60,301 nucleotides of DNA from Bacteroidales bacterium (lineage in GTDB: Bacteria > Bacteroidota > Bacteroidia > Bacteroidales > UBA932), in NCBI GenBank assembly GCA_024695285.1, contig JAILIM010000003.1:1-60301 (forward strand), given 5' to 3'. Position numbers and translations under genes: made by a program. The notes below the pieces were generated by a model that had not been told where the DNA came from, made no database searches, and saw nothing but the letters and a program-made list of their open reading frames with translations. Below are positions 48,104 through 54,768 of this stretch, piece by piece. The first letter of the stretch is position 1; each line of letters starts with the position of its first letter.

Positions 48104-48370
48104 GCCTTCGGTGGAACGGTATTCCTCTGCTCCACCTTCGCTTCGCTCGTCCCATCGTCAATGGGACTGCTACTTTCCACCTGCACCCCCTGGGGATGAG
48201 GGGCGTTCCCCTCAAACTCCATGAGTCGGCAGAAGGCCTCCGAAATTTGCGGCGGACCTCTCCCATCTGCTATGGTATGTTTTCCCCCTATTTGTCCCCT
48301 GGGGACATTTGCCCTTCTGGGGGGCCGTGGGCGGCCACGTTCCGAAGAGGAACAACGTTCCACCGAAGGC
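48104..48370. repeat. 267-bp element with 27-bp inverted terminal repeats (MITE-like)
   Basis: Arms 48104-48130 and 48344-48370 match in inverted orientation at 24 of 27 bases (GCCTTCGGTGGAACG core). The interior carries an inverted copy of the G-rich palindromic repeat (48169-48212), and palindromes around GTCCCCTGGGGAC (48296-48308) and CCGTGGGCGGCCACG. No coding frame and no clear target duplication. Confidence 0.5.
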
Positions 48371-48660
48371 AAAGCTACGAAAGAAAAACAGCATCCGTAC
48401 TTCACCTGAAGCTGTTTTTATAAATCAGAAAGAAGATTCTAACGATTCTTTCGAAAAGTTTATTTGTCAGTGAAGGAGCACGCCGCGAAGACTTCGGCGG
48501 AAGTGCTACGTCGTCTTTGCGCGCAGGAAAGGGGGCGGAAGCGGCGCAAAACTAAACTCGAAGACCAAGGGGAAGGCACTACGTCGCCCTCGCGATAGCA
48601 GATAGCGGATGCATAGCAATCTGAGGGATAAAAAGTTAAGCGGCCAGGGGCGGACTGTAG
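48371..48660. other. non-coding stretch upstream of yraN
   Basis: No supported gene. Two imperfect copies of a CTACGTCG-centred segment occur (around 48505 and 48570), both preceded by GGAAG. Several runs are AT-rich near 48420-48470. Open frames here lack any family resemblance. Confidence 0.4.
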
Positions 48661-48738
48661 GTACTGGTCCAGATAATTGCAGGGTAGGTGCAATCTATGG
48701 GCGTTATTGCGGGTAGTGGTCCCAGGATGGACCAGTAC
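48661..48738. other. candidate structured element (nested hairpins)
   Basis: A perfect 10-bp outer stem, GTACTGGTCC (48661-48670) with GGACCAGTAC (48729-48738), encloses a 6-bp hairpin ATTGCA/TGCAAT (48676-48694) and further weak pairing. It may be a structured RNA downstream of the small membrane gene, or a terminator variant. Confidence 0.35.
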
Positions 48739-48757
48739 GGACGGTAACCTGCCGGGC

Positions 48758-49036
48758 CTAACGGTCGAGGCGTTTCCAGAGGCGCCACATGAGGAGTCCC
48801 CATGCGAGGAAGAGGAGGAGATATACAACGAACGGCAGGCGGGGGGTGTAGCTGTCCCAGTCGAGAGTCTTCTGGTAGTCCGGGATGTCGGCGTAGTAGT
48901 AGGCGCCGGCACCGAAATCCAGGTCCGGATTCAGCCCCAGCCCCCGCACCATAACATACACAACCGCCGCCAGGACCACCGCCCCGACAACCGCCGCAGC
49001 CACACTGCCAAACGACCACCTTTTTCCTTTTGCCAT
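48758..49036 (-). CDS. small two-span membrane protein, unknown function
   Basis: 92 residues (MAKGKRWSFGSVAAAVVGAV; a Met codon earlier at 49039 is possible). One hydrophobic helix lies at about 11-30 and one at about 66-84 (LPFVVYLLLFLAWGLLMWRL). Between them is an acidic, Tyr-rich loop (YYYADIPDYQKTLDWDSY). It ends in a basic tail, RLWKRLDR. The frame has normal base use for the region. I do not recognise the family. Confidence 0.65.
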   Translation of the reverse strand: MAKGKRWSFGSVAAAVVGAVVLAAVVYVMVRGLGLNPDLDFGAGAYYYADIPDYQKTLDWDSYTPRLPFVVYLLLFLAWGLLMWRLWKRLDR

Positions 49037-49099
49037 CAATATAATATCTACCTAATAGTAAGCTAACGCTCTCACTGTAAAAGCCTTGACGCCCAAGGC

Positions 49100-49350
49100 G
49101 TTGTGCCCTGGCGCAGGTTCCCCTATAAAGTGGAGCAGGTCCGTTTTTTGTCTCGGGTCCTGCGCCACAGAAAGGCTACAGAAAGCCGATTCGCGGCGCA
49201 GGTCCCCCTCTCTCCCAACGCAGGATCCTCGCCCTCCTGGCGCAGGTCCCCCTCTCTCCTGGCGCAAGTCCCCCACCCCAATACAGTTCTGCGCAGCAAT
49301 AAGGGAAAACCTGCGCCGCAATAAGGGAGGTCCTGCGCAATCGCCCCCGG
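49100..49350. repeat. array of short GCGCAGGTCCCCC-type repeats
   Basis: At least eight direct or inverted copies of GCGCAGGTCC or close variants. GGCGCAGGTCCCCCTCTCTC occurs twice (near 49195 and 49239). Two units of GCAATAAGGGA followed by CCTGCGC lie at about 49294-49340. No gene is present between 49037 and 49362. Confidence 0.7.
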
Positions 49351-49362
49351 AAAGGCCCTCTC

Positions 49363-50712
49363 CTAATCCAGTGCCGGAATAGGGAACACAGCGCCGGAGA
49401 GCAGGAACCAGACCATCGCGAAAGTCAGCACGATGTTGAACGTCTGTCCCACGATATACAGCCAGAGGGGCTTGCCGCCCTTCATCTGCCGCGCGATGTC
49501 GCGGAAGTTGGTGTCCAGGCCTATGCTCACGAAGGCCAGCACGAAGCACCAGTTCTTATACTGGTCCAGCACCCCGTTGACGGCCTTCACCTGGTCGGCG
49601 CCGGCCAGCGGAAGCACCACGAAAGAAGCCACCAGCGAAGCCACGAAGAAGCCGATGATAAACTTCGGGAAACGGGTCCAGATCTCGCCAGCGCCCACTT
49701 TCTGCCCGGACTTCCTGTCCACCCGCGTCGCGAAGAACAGCGCCACGAAGAACGCTATGAAGCCGATCAAAATGTTCTGTATCATCTTCACCAGCACGGC
49801 CGCCTTCTCTGCCTCGCCGCCCAGCACGGAGCCCGCAACCGCGACCGCCCCGGTGCTGTCCACCGTTCCGCCGATCAGCGCGCCGCCCATTATCGGAGAC
49901 ATCCCGAAGGCCTTGATAATCAACGGCTCGCACACCATCATCAGGACTGTGAAGATAATCGAAATCGATATGGTCATCGTCAGGTCATCCTTCTTGCAGT
50001 TCGACGCCGCTCCGGAAGCGATGGCCGCCGAAGTGCCGCAGACGCTCGTGGCCGACGCCATCGTGATCACCAGCGGCTTGTTGTCCATCTTCAGCACCTT
50101 CGTCCCGAACCACCACATGAACAGAATCACCACGGGCGTGACCACCCACGCAATCCCGAGCCCATAGAGCCCGAATTTCGCGATGTTGGAAAACAGCACC
50201 GAAAAACCCATAACCACCAAACCCGTCTTGATATAAAACTCCGTCCGCACCGCCGGCTTAAGCCACTTCGGCGTGCCCACCGTATTGGAAATCAGCATAC
50301 CCACGATCAACGCCCAGAAGGCCCACTCGAGATAGCGGTTCAGCGTGAACTCGGCGCTGACAAGGCGCACCACCACCGACAGCAGGAACACCCCCACGAA
50401 CGCCGGCACGAACTTCGAGACCTTCTCACCCGTAAGCTTCGCGCCCACGGTGAAAAGCACCCCCAGCACCGCCGCCGTCAGCAGCATCTTCAGCCAGAAC
50501 GCCCCCGACGCCAGCTGCTCCCCGAGGGGCACGACCTTGGCAGCGGCGGCGCCCGAGAGCTGCTCCCCGACAGTCCAAGTCTTGAATTTCAATGCGGAAA
50601 AATCAAATGCGCCTGTCAGCACGGCCACGAGGCCCACGGCGATGATAATGAAACCTATCCAGACGGCAAGCCAGTCTTCGGTATGCAAAATTTTAGATGT
50701 CTTAGCGGACAT
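49363..50712 (-). CDS. YeiH-family putative sulfate exporter
   Basis: 449 residues with about 11 membrane segments. The family blocks are FKTGLV-type FYIKTGLVVMGFSVLFSN, MASATSVCGTSAAIASGAAS, IIKAFGMSPIMGGALIGGTV and DSTGAVAVAGSVLGGEAEKA. This UPF0324/YeiH group is annotated as sulfate or organosulfur exporters, with thin experimental support. It is larger than typical 340-residue members because of an N-terminal extension with two extra helices. Single gene with its own promoter at 50733-50740. Confidence 0.85.
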   Translation of the reverse strand: MSAKTSKILHTEDWLAVWIGFIIIAVGLVAVLTGAFDFSALKFKTWTVGEQLSGAAAAKVVPLGEQLASGAFWLKMLLTAAVLGVLFTVGAKLTGEKVSKFVPAFVGVFLLSVVVRLVSAEFTLNRYLEWAFWALIVGMLISNTVGTPKWLKPAVRTEFYIKTGLVVMGFSVLFSNIAKFGLYGLGIAWVVTPVVILFMWWFGTKVLKMDNKPLVITMASATSVCGTSAAIASGAASNCKKDDLTMTISISIIFTVLMMVCEPLIIKAFGMSPIMGGALIGGTVDSTGAVAVAGSVLGGEAEKAAVLVKMIQNILIGFIAFFVALFFATRVDRKSGQKVGAGEIWTRFPKFIIGFFVASLVASFVVLPLAGADQVKAVNGVLDQYKNWCFVLAFVSIGLDTNFRDIARQMKGGKPLWLYIVGQTFNIVLTFAMVWFLLSGAVFPIPALD

Positions 50713-50732
50713 AAGCCTAAGTGTTAATTAGG

Positions 50733-50740
50733 CAAAGATA
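50733..50740 (-). promoter_or_regulatory. promoter -7 element of the YeiH-like gene
   Basis: TATCTTTG on the minus strand, 21 bases before ATG 50712. Confidence 0.55.
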
Positions 50741-50745
50741 CGAAT

Positions 50746-52116
50746 TTATTTCAGAACGAGGTTTGATACGAAGATCAGCAGGATCACGGGCGGCACGACC
50801 CAGCGCACCAGGAAATAGAACACCCCGAACACCTTTCCGCTGAAGCCCAGGGTGCCGCCGTTCGTGAATTCATCGACGACGTCCGCCTTCTTCATCCTCC
50901 AGCCCACAAACAACGCAAAGCCCAGCGCCCCCAGCGTCATCAACACATTGGAGGTCAGGGTGTCGCAAAGGTCGAACACGGTGAGTCCGAGAATCTTGAA
51001 GTCCCCCAGCAGGCCAAACGACAGCGCACAGGGCACGCTGAGCAGCGCAGAGGGCGCCAGAAACTCCGCCGTGGCCACGATGCGGCTGCTCCCGAACTGC
51101 TCCACGGCATGCTCCACGCACACCTCGTAGATCGAAATCGACGAAGTCAGCGCCGCCATCAGGATAGCCAGGAAAAACGCCACCGACACCAGATAACCGA
51201 GCACCGGAGCCTCTTCGCTCATACGGGCAAAAATGAACGGAAGCGTCTCATACACAAGAGACGGGCCCGCCCCGGGCGCAAGCCCTGCGGAAAACACGGC
51301 CGGCATAATCGCAAAGCCGGCAATAAGCGCGAAGGCGGCATCCGACACCGTGGTCCAGAGTCCCACCTCCAGCATCCCGTGGTCCTTCTTCATAAAGGAC
51401 GAATACACCAGTATCGTGCCCACACCCAGCGACATAGAGAAAAACGCCTGCCCAAGTGCGCACGCCCACCCGTCGGGCCCGAGCTTGCCCATGTCGGGTT
51501 TCAGCAGATACCGCACCCCTTCGGAAGAGCCGGGCAGCGACAATGAAAACACCACCAGCGCCACCATCAGCACGAACAGCAGCGGAATCATAATCTTCGT
51601 GAAACGTTCGATTCCCTTCTTGATGCCGCCCAGCACGATAAAAGCCGTGGCGAACAGGAAGGCAAGGCTCATCAGCACCGACTCCCATGGCGAAGCCGCC
51701 ATACGCGGGAACACCGTCAGAGCGCCTTCCGTGCCACCCCTCGTGAGTCCGCCGCCGACTGCGCGCACCAAAAAGTCCAGCGACCATCCGCCGACCACGG
51801 AATAAAACGACACAAGCACGAAGCATGCGAACACGGAAAGCGCGCCCATGTACTTCCAGCCCGTGCCCGGAGCTTGTTTCTTGAACGCTCCGTACACGCC
51901 GCTGCGCGAGCGCCGGCCGATCAGGGATTCACAGATGAAGCACGGCAGTGCTATGAACAGGCTGCAGATCATATAGGCGGCGATGAAGGCTCCGCCGCCG
52001 TGCTCTCCAACCATAAACGGGAAGCGCCAGATGTTGCCGAGCCCTATCGCGGACCCGGCGGTAGCCATTATGAAAGTGAAGGAACTTCCGAAACTTTCTC
52101 TGTTTGCGGCTGGCAT
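50746..52116 (-). CDS. neurotransmitter:sodium symporter (NSS) family transporter
   Basis: 456 residues with about 11-12 membrane segments. The sodium and substrate site motif is FIMATAGSAIGLGNIWRFPF at residues 13-32, followed by GGGAFIAAYMICSLFIALPC. ALTSSISIYEV supplies the helix-8 region. It belongs to the bacterial LeuT/MhsT-like group that imports amino acids with sodium; the substrate is not deducible. It starts 21 bases after a folA-like relic, and a near-match promoter (GATATTTG) falls within that relic. Confidence 0.92.
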   Translation of the reverse strand: MPAANRESFGSSFTFIMATAGSAIGLGNIWRFPFMVGEHGGGAFIAAYMICSLFIALPCFICESLIGRRSRSGVYGAFKKQAPGTGWKYMGALSVFACFVLVSFYSVVGGWSLDFLVRAVGGGLTRGGTEGALTVFPRMAASPWESVLMSLAFLFATAFIVLGGIKKGIERFTKIMIPLLFVLMVALVVFSLSLPGSSEGVRYLLKPDMGKLGPDGWACALGQAFFSMSLGVGTILVYSSFMKKDHGMLEVGLWTTVSDAAFALIAGFAIMPAVFSAGLAPGAGPSLVYETLPFIFARMSEEAPVLGYLVSVAFFLAILMAALTSSISIYEVCVEHAVEQFGSSRIVATAEFLAPSALLSVPCALSFGLLGDFKILGLTVFDLCDTLTSNVLMTLGALGFALFVGWRMKKADVVDEFTNGGTLGFSGKVFGVFYFLVRWVVPPVILLIFVSNLVLK

Positions 52117-52136
52117 AAACTACTAACTTTAACCCT

Positions 52137-52187
52137 CAAATATCGGAATTATTTCTGAAAATAAGAATCTGCACCCGAACTTTTGTG
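52137..52187 (-). pseudogene. relic of a folA segment
   Basis: About 80 percent identical, with small gaps, to 52518-52571 inside folA (codons for KVPGADAYFPEINSDIW). The match starts and ends with long exact runs (CAAATATCGGAATTA and AACTTTTGTG). The frame is broken. It now forms the leader of the NSS transporter gene. Confidence 0.7.
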
Positions 52188-52196
52188 CTTAGCTCT

Positions 52197-52349
52197 TTAC
52201 GCAGGAAGACCAAGACGGTTGTAGGAGACAAGGCTCCCGGCGAGTCCGTCATAGGTCATCCGGCCCATCGAATCGTGGGTAAACTGGAAGTAGTTGCCGC
52301 CGCCCGTCAGGCTCTGGAGACGGTCTCCGGCGGTTGAGAATTTTGCCGG
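52197..52349 (-). pseudogene. C-terminal fragment of an RHS-repeat protein
   Basis: The minus strand reads AGDRLQSLTGGGNYFQFTHD, then SMGRMTYDGLAGSLVSYNRL, GLPA and TAA at 52197-52199. D..GRMTYDG..G....YN.LGLP is the RHS/YD repeat typical of Bacteroidota RHS proteins. No start and no upstream repeats remain. Confidence 0.75.
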
Positions 52350-52361
52350 AAGGTCTCTGCT

Positions 52362-52390
52362 GGAGGTGTCCCGGATTCAGGGACACCTCC
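52362..52390. terminator. perfect 11-bp hairpin downstream of folA
   Basis: GGAGGTGTCCC and GGGACACCTCC around a 7-base loop. It lies 37 bases past the folA stop and is probably the end of the six-gene operon, though no T-tract follows. Confidence 0.55.
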
Positions 52391-52426
52391 GTCAGAAATG
52401 CGGGGTTTCCGCTGGAGGAAGCTGGA

Positions 52427-52915
52427 CTAAGGGATGTTGACTTTAGCGTACACCCGGAACTCGTAGGACAGGCCCGTTTCCGGGTCGGTGGCGACATCGG
52501 ATGCGGATTCCAACTCCCAAATATCGGAATTAATCTCGGGAAAATACGCATCAGCGCCCGGAACTTTTGTGTGGACGTGCGTTATGTACATCTTGTCCAC
52601 TATGTGGATGGCCGCCTTGTAGACCGCCGCACCGCCGATGATGAAGGCCTTCGGGGCCGGCTCCGCCTCCCTGAACGACTCCTCCAGCGAACGGACGCAG
52701 CAGACGCCGGGAATGTCACGGCTGGTCAGCACTATGTTCTTGCGGCCCGGAAGAGGCCTGCCGATGGACTCCCAGGTGCCGCGGCCCATGATCACGGGGC
52801 AGCCCAAGGTGGTGTGCTTGAAGTACTTAAGGTCTTCGGAAATATGCCAGGGCAGAGAGCCCCGGATGCCGATCGCACCGTCGTCGGCAATGGCCACTAT
52901 CAGACATTTTTCCAT
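52427..52915 (-). CDS. folA: dihydrofolate reductase
   Basis: 162 residues. The motifs are IVAIADDGAIGIRGSLPWH, SEDLKYFKHTTLGCPVIMGR, WESIGRPLPGRKNIVLTSR, and AFIIGGAAVYKAAI. The conserved Asp or Glu of the folate site falls in SEDLKYFK. It regenerates tetrahydrofolate after thymidylate synthesis, which explains its place 1 base after thyA. Last gene of the minus-strand operon. A decayed copy of codons near its 3' part lies at 52137-52187. Confidence 0.96.
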   Translation of the reverse strand: MEKCLIVAIADDGAIGIRGSLPWHISEDLKYFKHTTLGCPVIMGRGTWESIGRPLPGRKNIVLTSRDIPGVCCVRSLEESFREAEPAPKAFIIGGAAVYKAAIHIVDKMYITHVHTKVPGADAYFPEINSDIWELESASDVATDPETGLSYEFRVYAKVNIP

Positions 52916-52916
52916 A

Positions 52917-53711
52917 CTACACAGCGACCGGAGCCTTGATTGCGGGCCAGGGATCGTAGCCCTCGAGGGTGAAATCTTCGTAACGGAAATCGAAGAGGCT
53001 CTTCACCTCCGGATTCAGTATCATACGGGGCAGGGGGCGCGGCTCACGGGAGAGCTGCTCCGCCACCTGCTCGAAGTGGTTGAGGTAGATGTGGGTGTCG
53101 CCCGTGGTGTGGATGAACTCCCCGGGCTGCAGGCCGCACACCTGCGCCAGCATCATGGTCAGGAGCGCGTAGGAGGCAATGTTGAACGGCACCCCGAGGA
53201 AGGTGTCGGCGCTGCGCTGGTAGAGCTGGCAGCTGAGTTTCCCGTCGGCCACATAGAACTGGAACAGGCAGTGGCACGGGGGCAGGGCCATCTTGTCGAT
53301 GTCGCCGGGATTCCATGCGCACACCAGCATGCGGCGGGAGTCGGGATGGTTCTTTATCAGGTCGATGACCTGTGAAAGCTGGTCGATGCTGCGGCCGTCC
53401 GCCGCCTCCCAGCTGCGCCACTGGTGCCCGTAGACGGGCCCCAAGTCGCCGTTTTCGTCGGCCCATTCGTCCCAGATGGTGACCTTGTTGTCGTGGAGGT
53501 AGCCGATGTTGGTGTCGCCCGCGATGAACCACAGCAGCTCATGGATTATGGATCTCAGGTGGACCTTCTTGGTGGTCAGGAGGGGGAATCCCTCGCTGAG
53601 GTCGAAGCGCATCTGGTAGCCGAAAACGCTCTGGGTGCCGACTCCGGTGCGGTCGGACTTGATGACTCCGTGTTCGCGGATATGCCGCAGCAGATCAAGG
53701 TATTGCTTCAT
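52917..53711 (-). CDS. thyA: thymidylate synthase
   Basis: 264 residues, the usual ThyA size. Visible sites are [20 protein letters not shown] at the N-terminus, [20 protein letters not shown] with the catalytic Cys in [25 protein letters not shown], and [12 protein letters not shown]. It methylates dUMP to dTMP using methylene-tetrahydrofolate. It is paired with folA in the same operon. Confidence 0.97.
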   Translation of the reverse strand: MKQYLDLLRHIREHGVIKSDRTGVGTQSVFGYQMRFDLSEGFPLLTTKKVHLRSIIHELLWFIAGDTNIGYLHDNKVTIWDEWADENGDLGPVYGHQWRSWEAADGRSIDQLSQVIDLIKNHPDSRRMLVCAWNPGDIDKMALPPCHCLFQFYVADGKLSCQLYQRSADTFLGVPFNIASYALLTMMLAQVCGLQPGEFIHTTGDTHIYLNHFEQVAEQLSREPRPLPRMILNPEVKSLFDFRYEDFTLEGYDPWPAIKAPVAV

Positions 53712-53717
53712 TGTGTG

Positions 53718-54767
53718 CTAAATTTTATCCAGGAACGAAAGGACCTTTTCGGTGGGCGCGTCCTTCATCAGCACCCGCTTCGACGAATCCAGCAGGTAGA
53801 GGGAGGGTATAGCCCGAATGTCGTATTTCCAGCTGTCGCGCAGGGAGAATGTGTGGTCGTAGCCGTTGATCCAGGAACGGGGGTAATTGTGGTGGTATTC
53901 GCGCCAGGCCTTTATTTCCTCATCAACGTAGATGTTGACTATGGCAAGGCGGCCGGAGGCTATGTAGGACTCGACGTACTGGCGGGACATGACGTCGTGG
54001 ATGATCTGCTTGCAGGACTCGCAGCCCGGATTGCTGAAGAAGAGCATCGTGTATTCGGCATTGACGCCGTAGAGGTGCCCCTTGCTGCCGTCGATGCGGC
54101 TGAACTTGAAGTCGGGGGCCTGGCTGCCGTAAGGGTTTGTGCGGCACATCTTGAGCTCGTGCCGGCAGGCGGTGCGCATGTCGTCCCGGGTGAAGGGGCT
54201 GTCCGCCATCAGCTCGACGAAGGGCAGGTAGAGGTCCTCGTCGCGCATGGGAGAATTGGGGTCATAGAGGTAGCGGGCCACCATTTCAGTCATGCGCAGG
54301 TAGGTCAGGGCGGAGGTATCGGCCTGCTGGCGTGCTTCAAGCTTCTTGAATAAGCTCCGGACGCTGTTCCTGGCCCTCTGGAGCGGCTGCAGGCTGTCCG
54401 GGGTAGCCTGGGCTTTGACCATGGCGAGGATCTGGATATAGTTGGAGAGAGCCTGCTCCACGTCGCCGTCGGCCACGCCGAGCACCGTGTCCGGTCCGGT
54501 CGTGCCGTCGCCCTTGAAGAAGGCGTCCCAGTAGTGGTCGAGGATGTAGTCCTGGCTCTCGGCGGAGCCTCCTTCATAGACGCTCGGCACGGTGACGGAG
54601 GGGAAGGGGCGCGTCTTTGCGGGAGCCTCTTCCCCGGCCGGGGCCGTCGCCATGAGCGGCCGGGTGTCACTGGCCTCCGTGTTGTCGGAGGGGGTGCCGG
54701 GCTGCCCGCCGCAGGCCGCGAGGGCAAGCAGTGAAAATGCAGTTAAAACACAATCAAGTCTCATCAT
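53718..54767 (-). CDS. DUF5106 thioredoxin-like lipoprotein
   Basis: About 349 residues (MRLDCVLTAFSLLALAACGG at 54764 gives a clean lipoprotein signal). The middle part, FPSVTVPSVYEGGSAESQDY and DYILDHYWDAFF, is the DUF5106 region found in Bacteroidales. The C-terminal 130 residues are thioredoxin-like, with YTMLFFSNPGCESCKQIIHD (redox-type CxxC: CESC) and AIPSLYLLDSSKRVLMKDAP. It is probably a periplasm-facing lipoprotein involved in thiol-disulfide exchange or stress. It lies between thyA and the large propeller-like gene with gaps of 6 and 1 bases. Confidence 0.82.
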   Translation of the reverse strand: MMRLDCVLTAFSLLALAACGGQPGTPSDNTEASDTRPLMATAPAGEEAPAKTRPFPSVTVPSVYEGGSAESQDYILDHYWDAFFKGDGTTGPDTVLGVADGDVEQALSNYIQILAMVKAQATPDSLQPLQRARNSVRSLFKKLEARQQADTSALTYLRMTEMVARYLYDPNSPMRDEDLYLPFVELMADSPFTRDDMRTACRHELKMCRTNPYGSQAPDFKFSRIDGSKGHLYGVNAEYTMLFFSNPGCESCKQIIHDVMSRQYVESYIASGRLAIVNIYVDEEIKAWREYHHNYPRSWINGYDHTFSLRDSWKYDIRAIPSLYLLDSSKRVLMKDAPTEKVLSFLDKI

Positions 54768-54768
54768 A

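Noticed and set aside
48460..48912. 150-codon minus-strand frame
   Set aside because: Ser/Thr/Arg-rich reading overlapping the small membrane gene and the structured element; no family resemblance.
49100..49350. CRISPR array
   Set aside because: The repeats are short, vary in spacing and orientation, and no cas gene is present.
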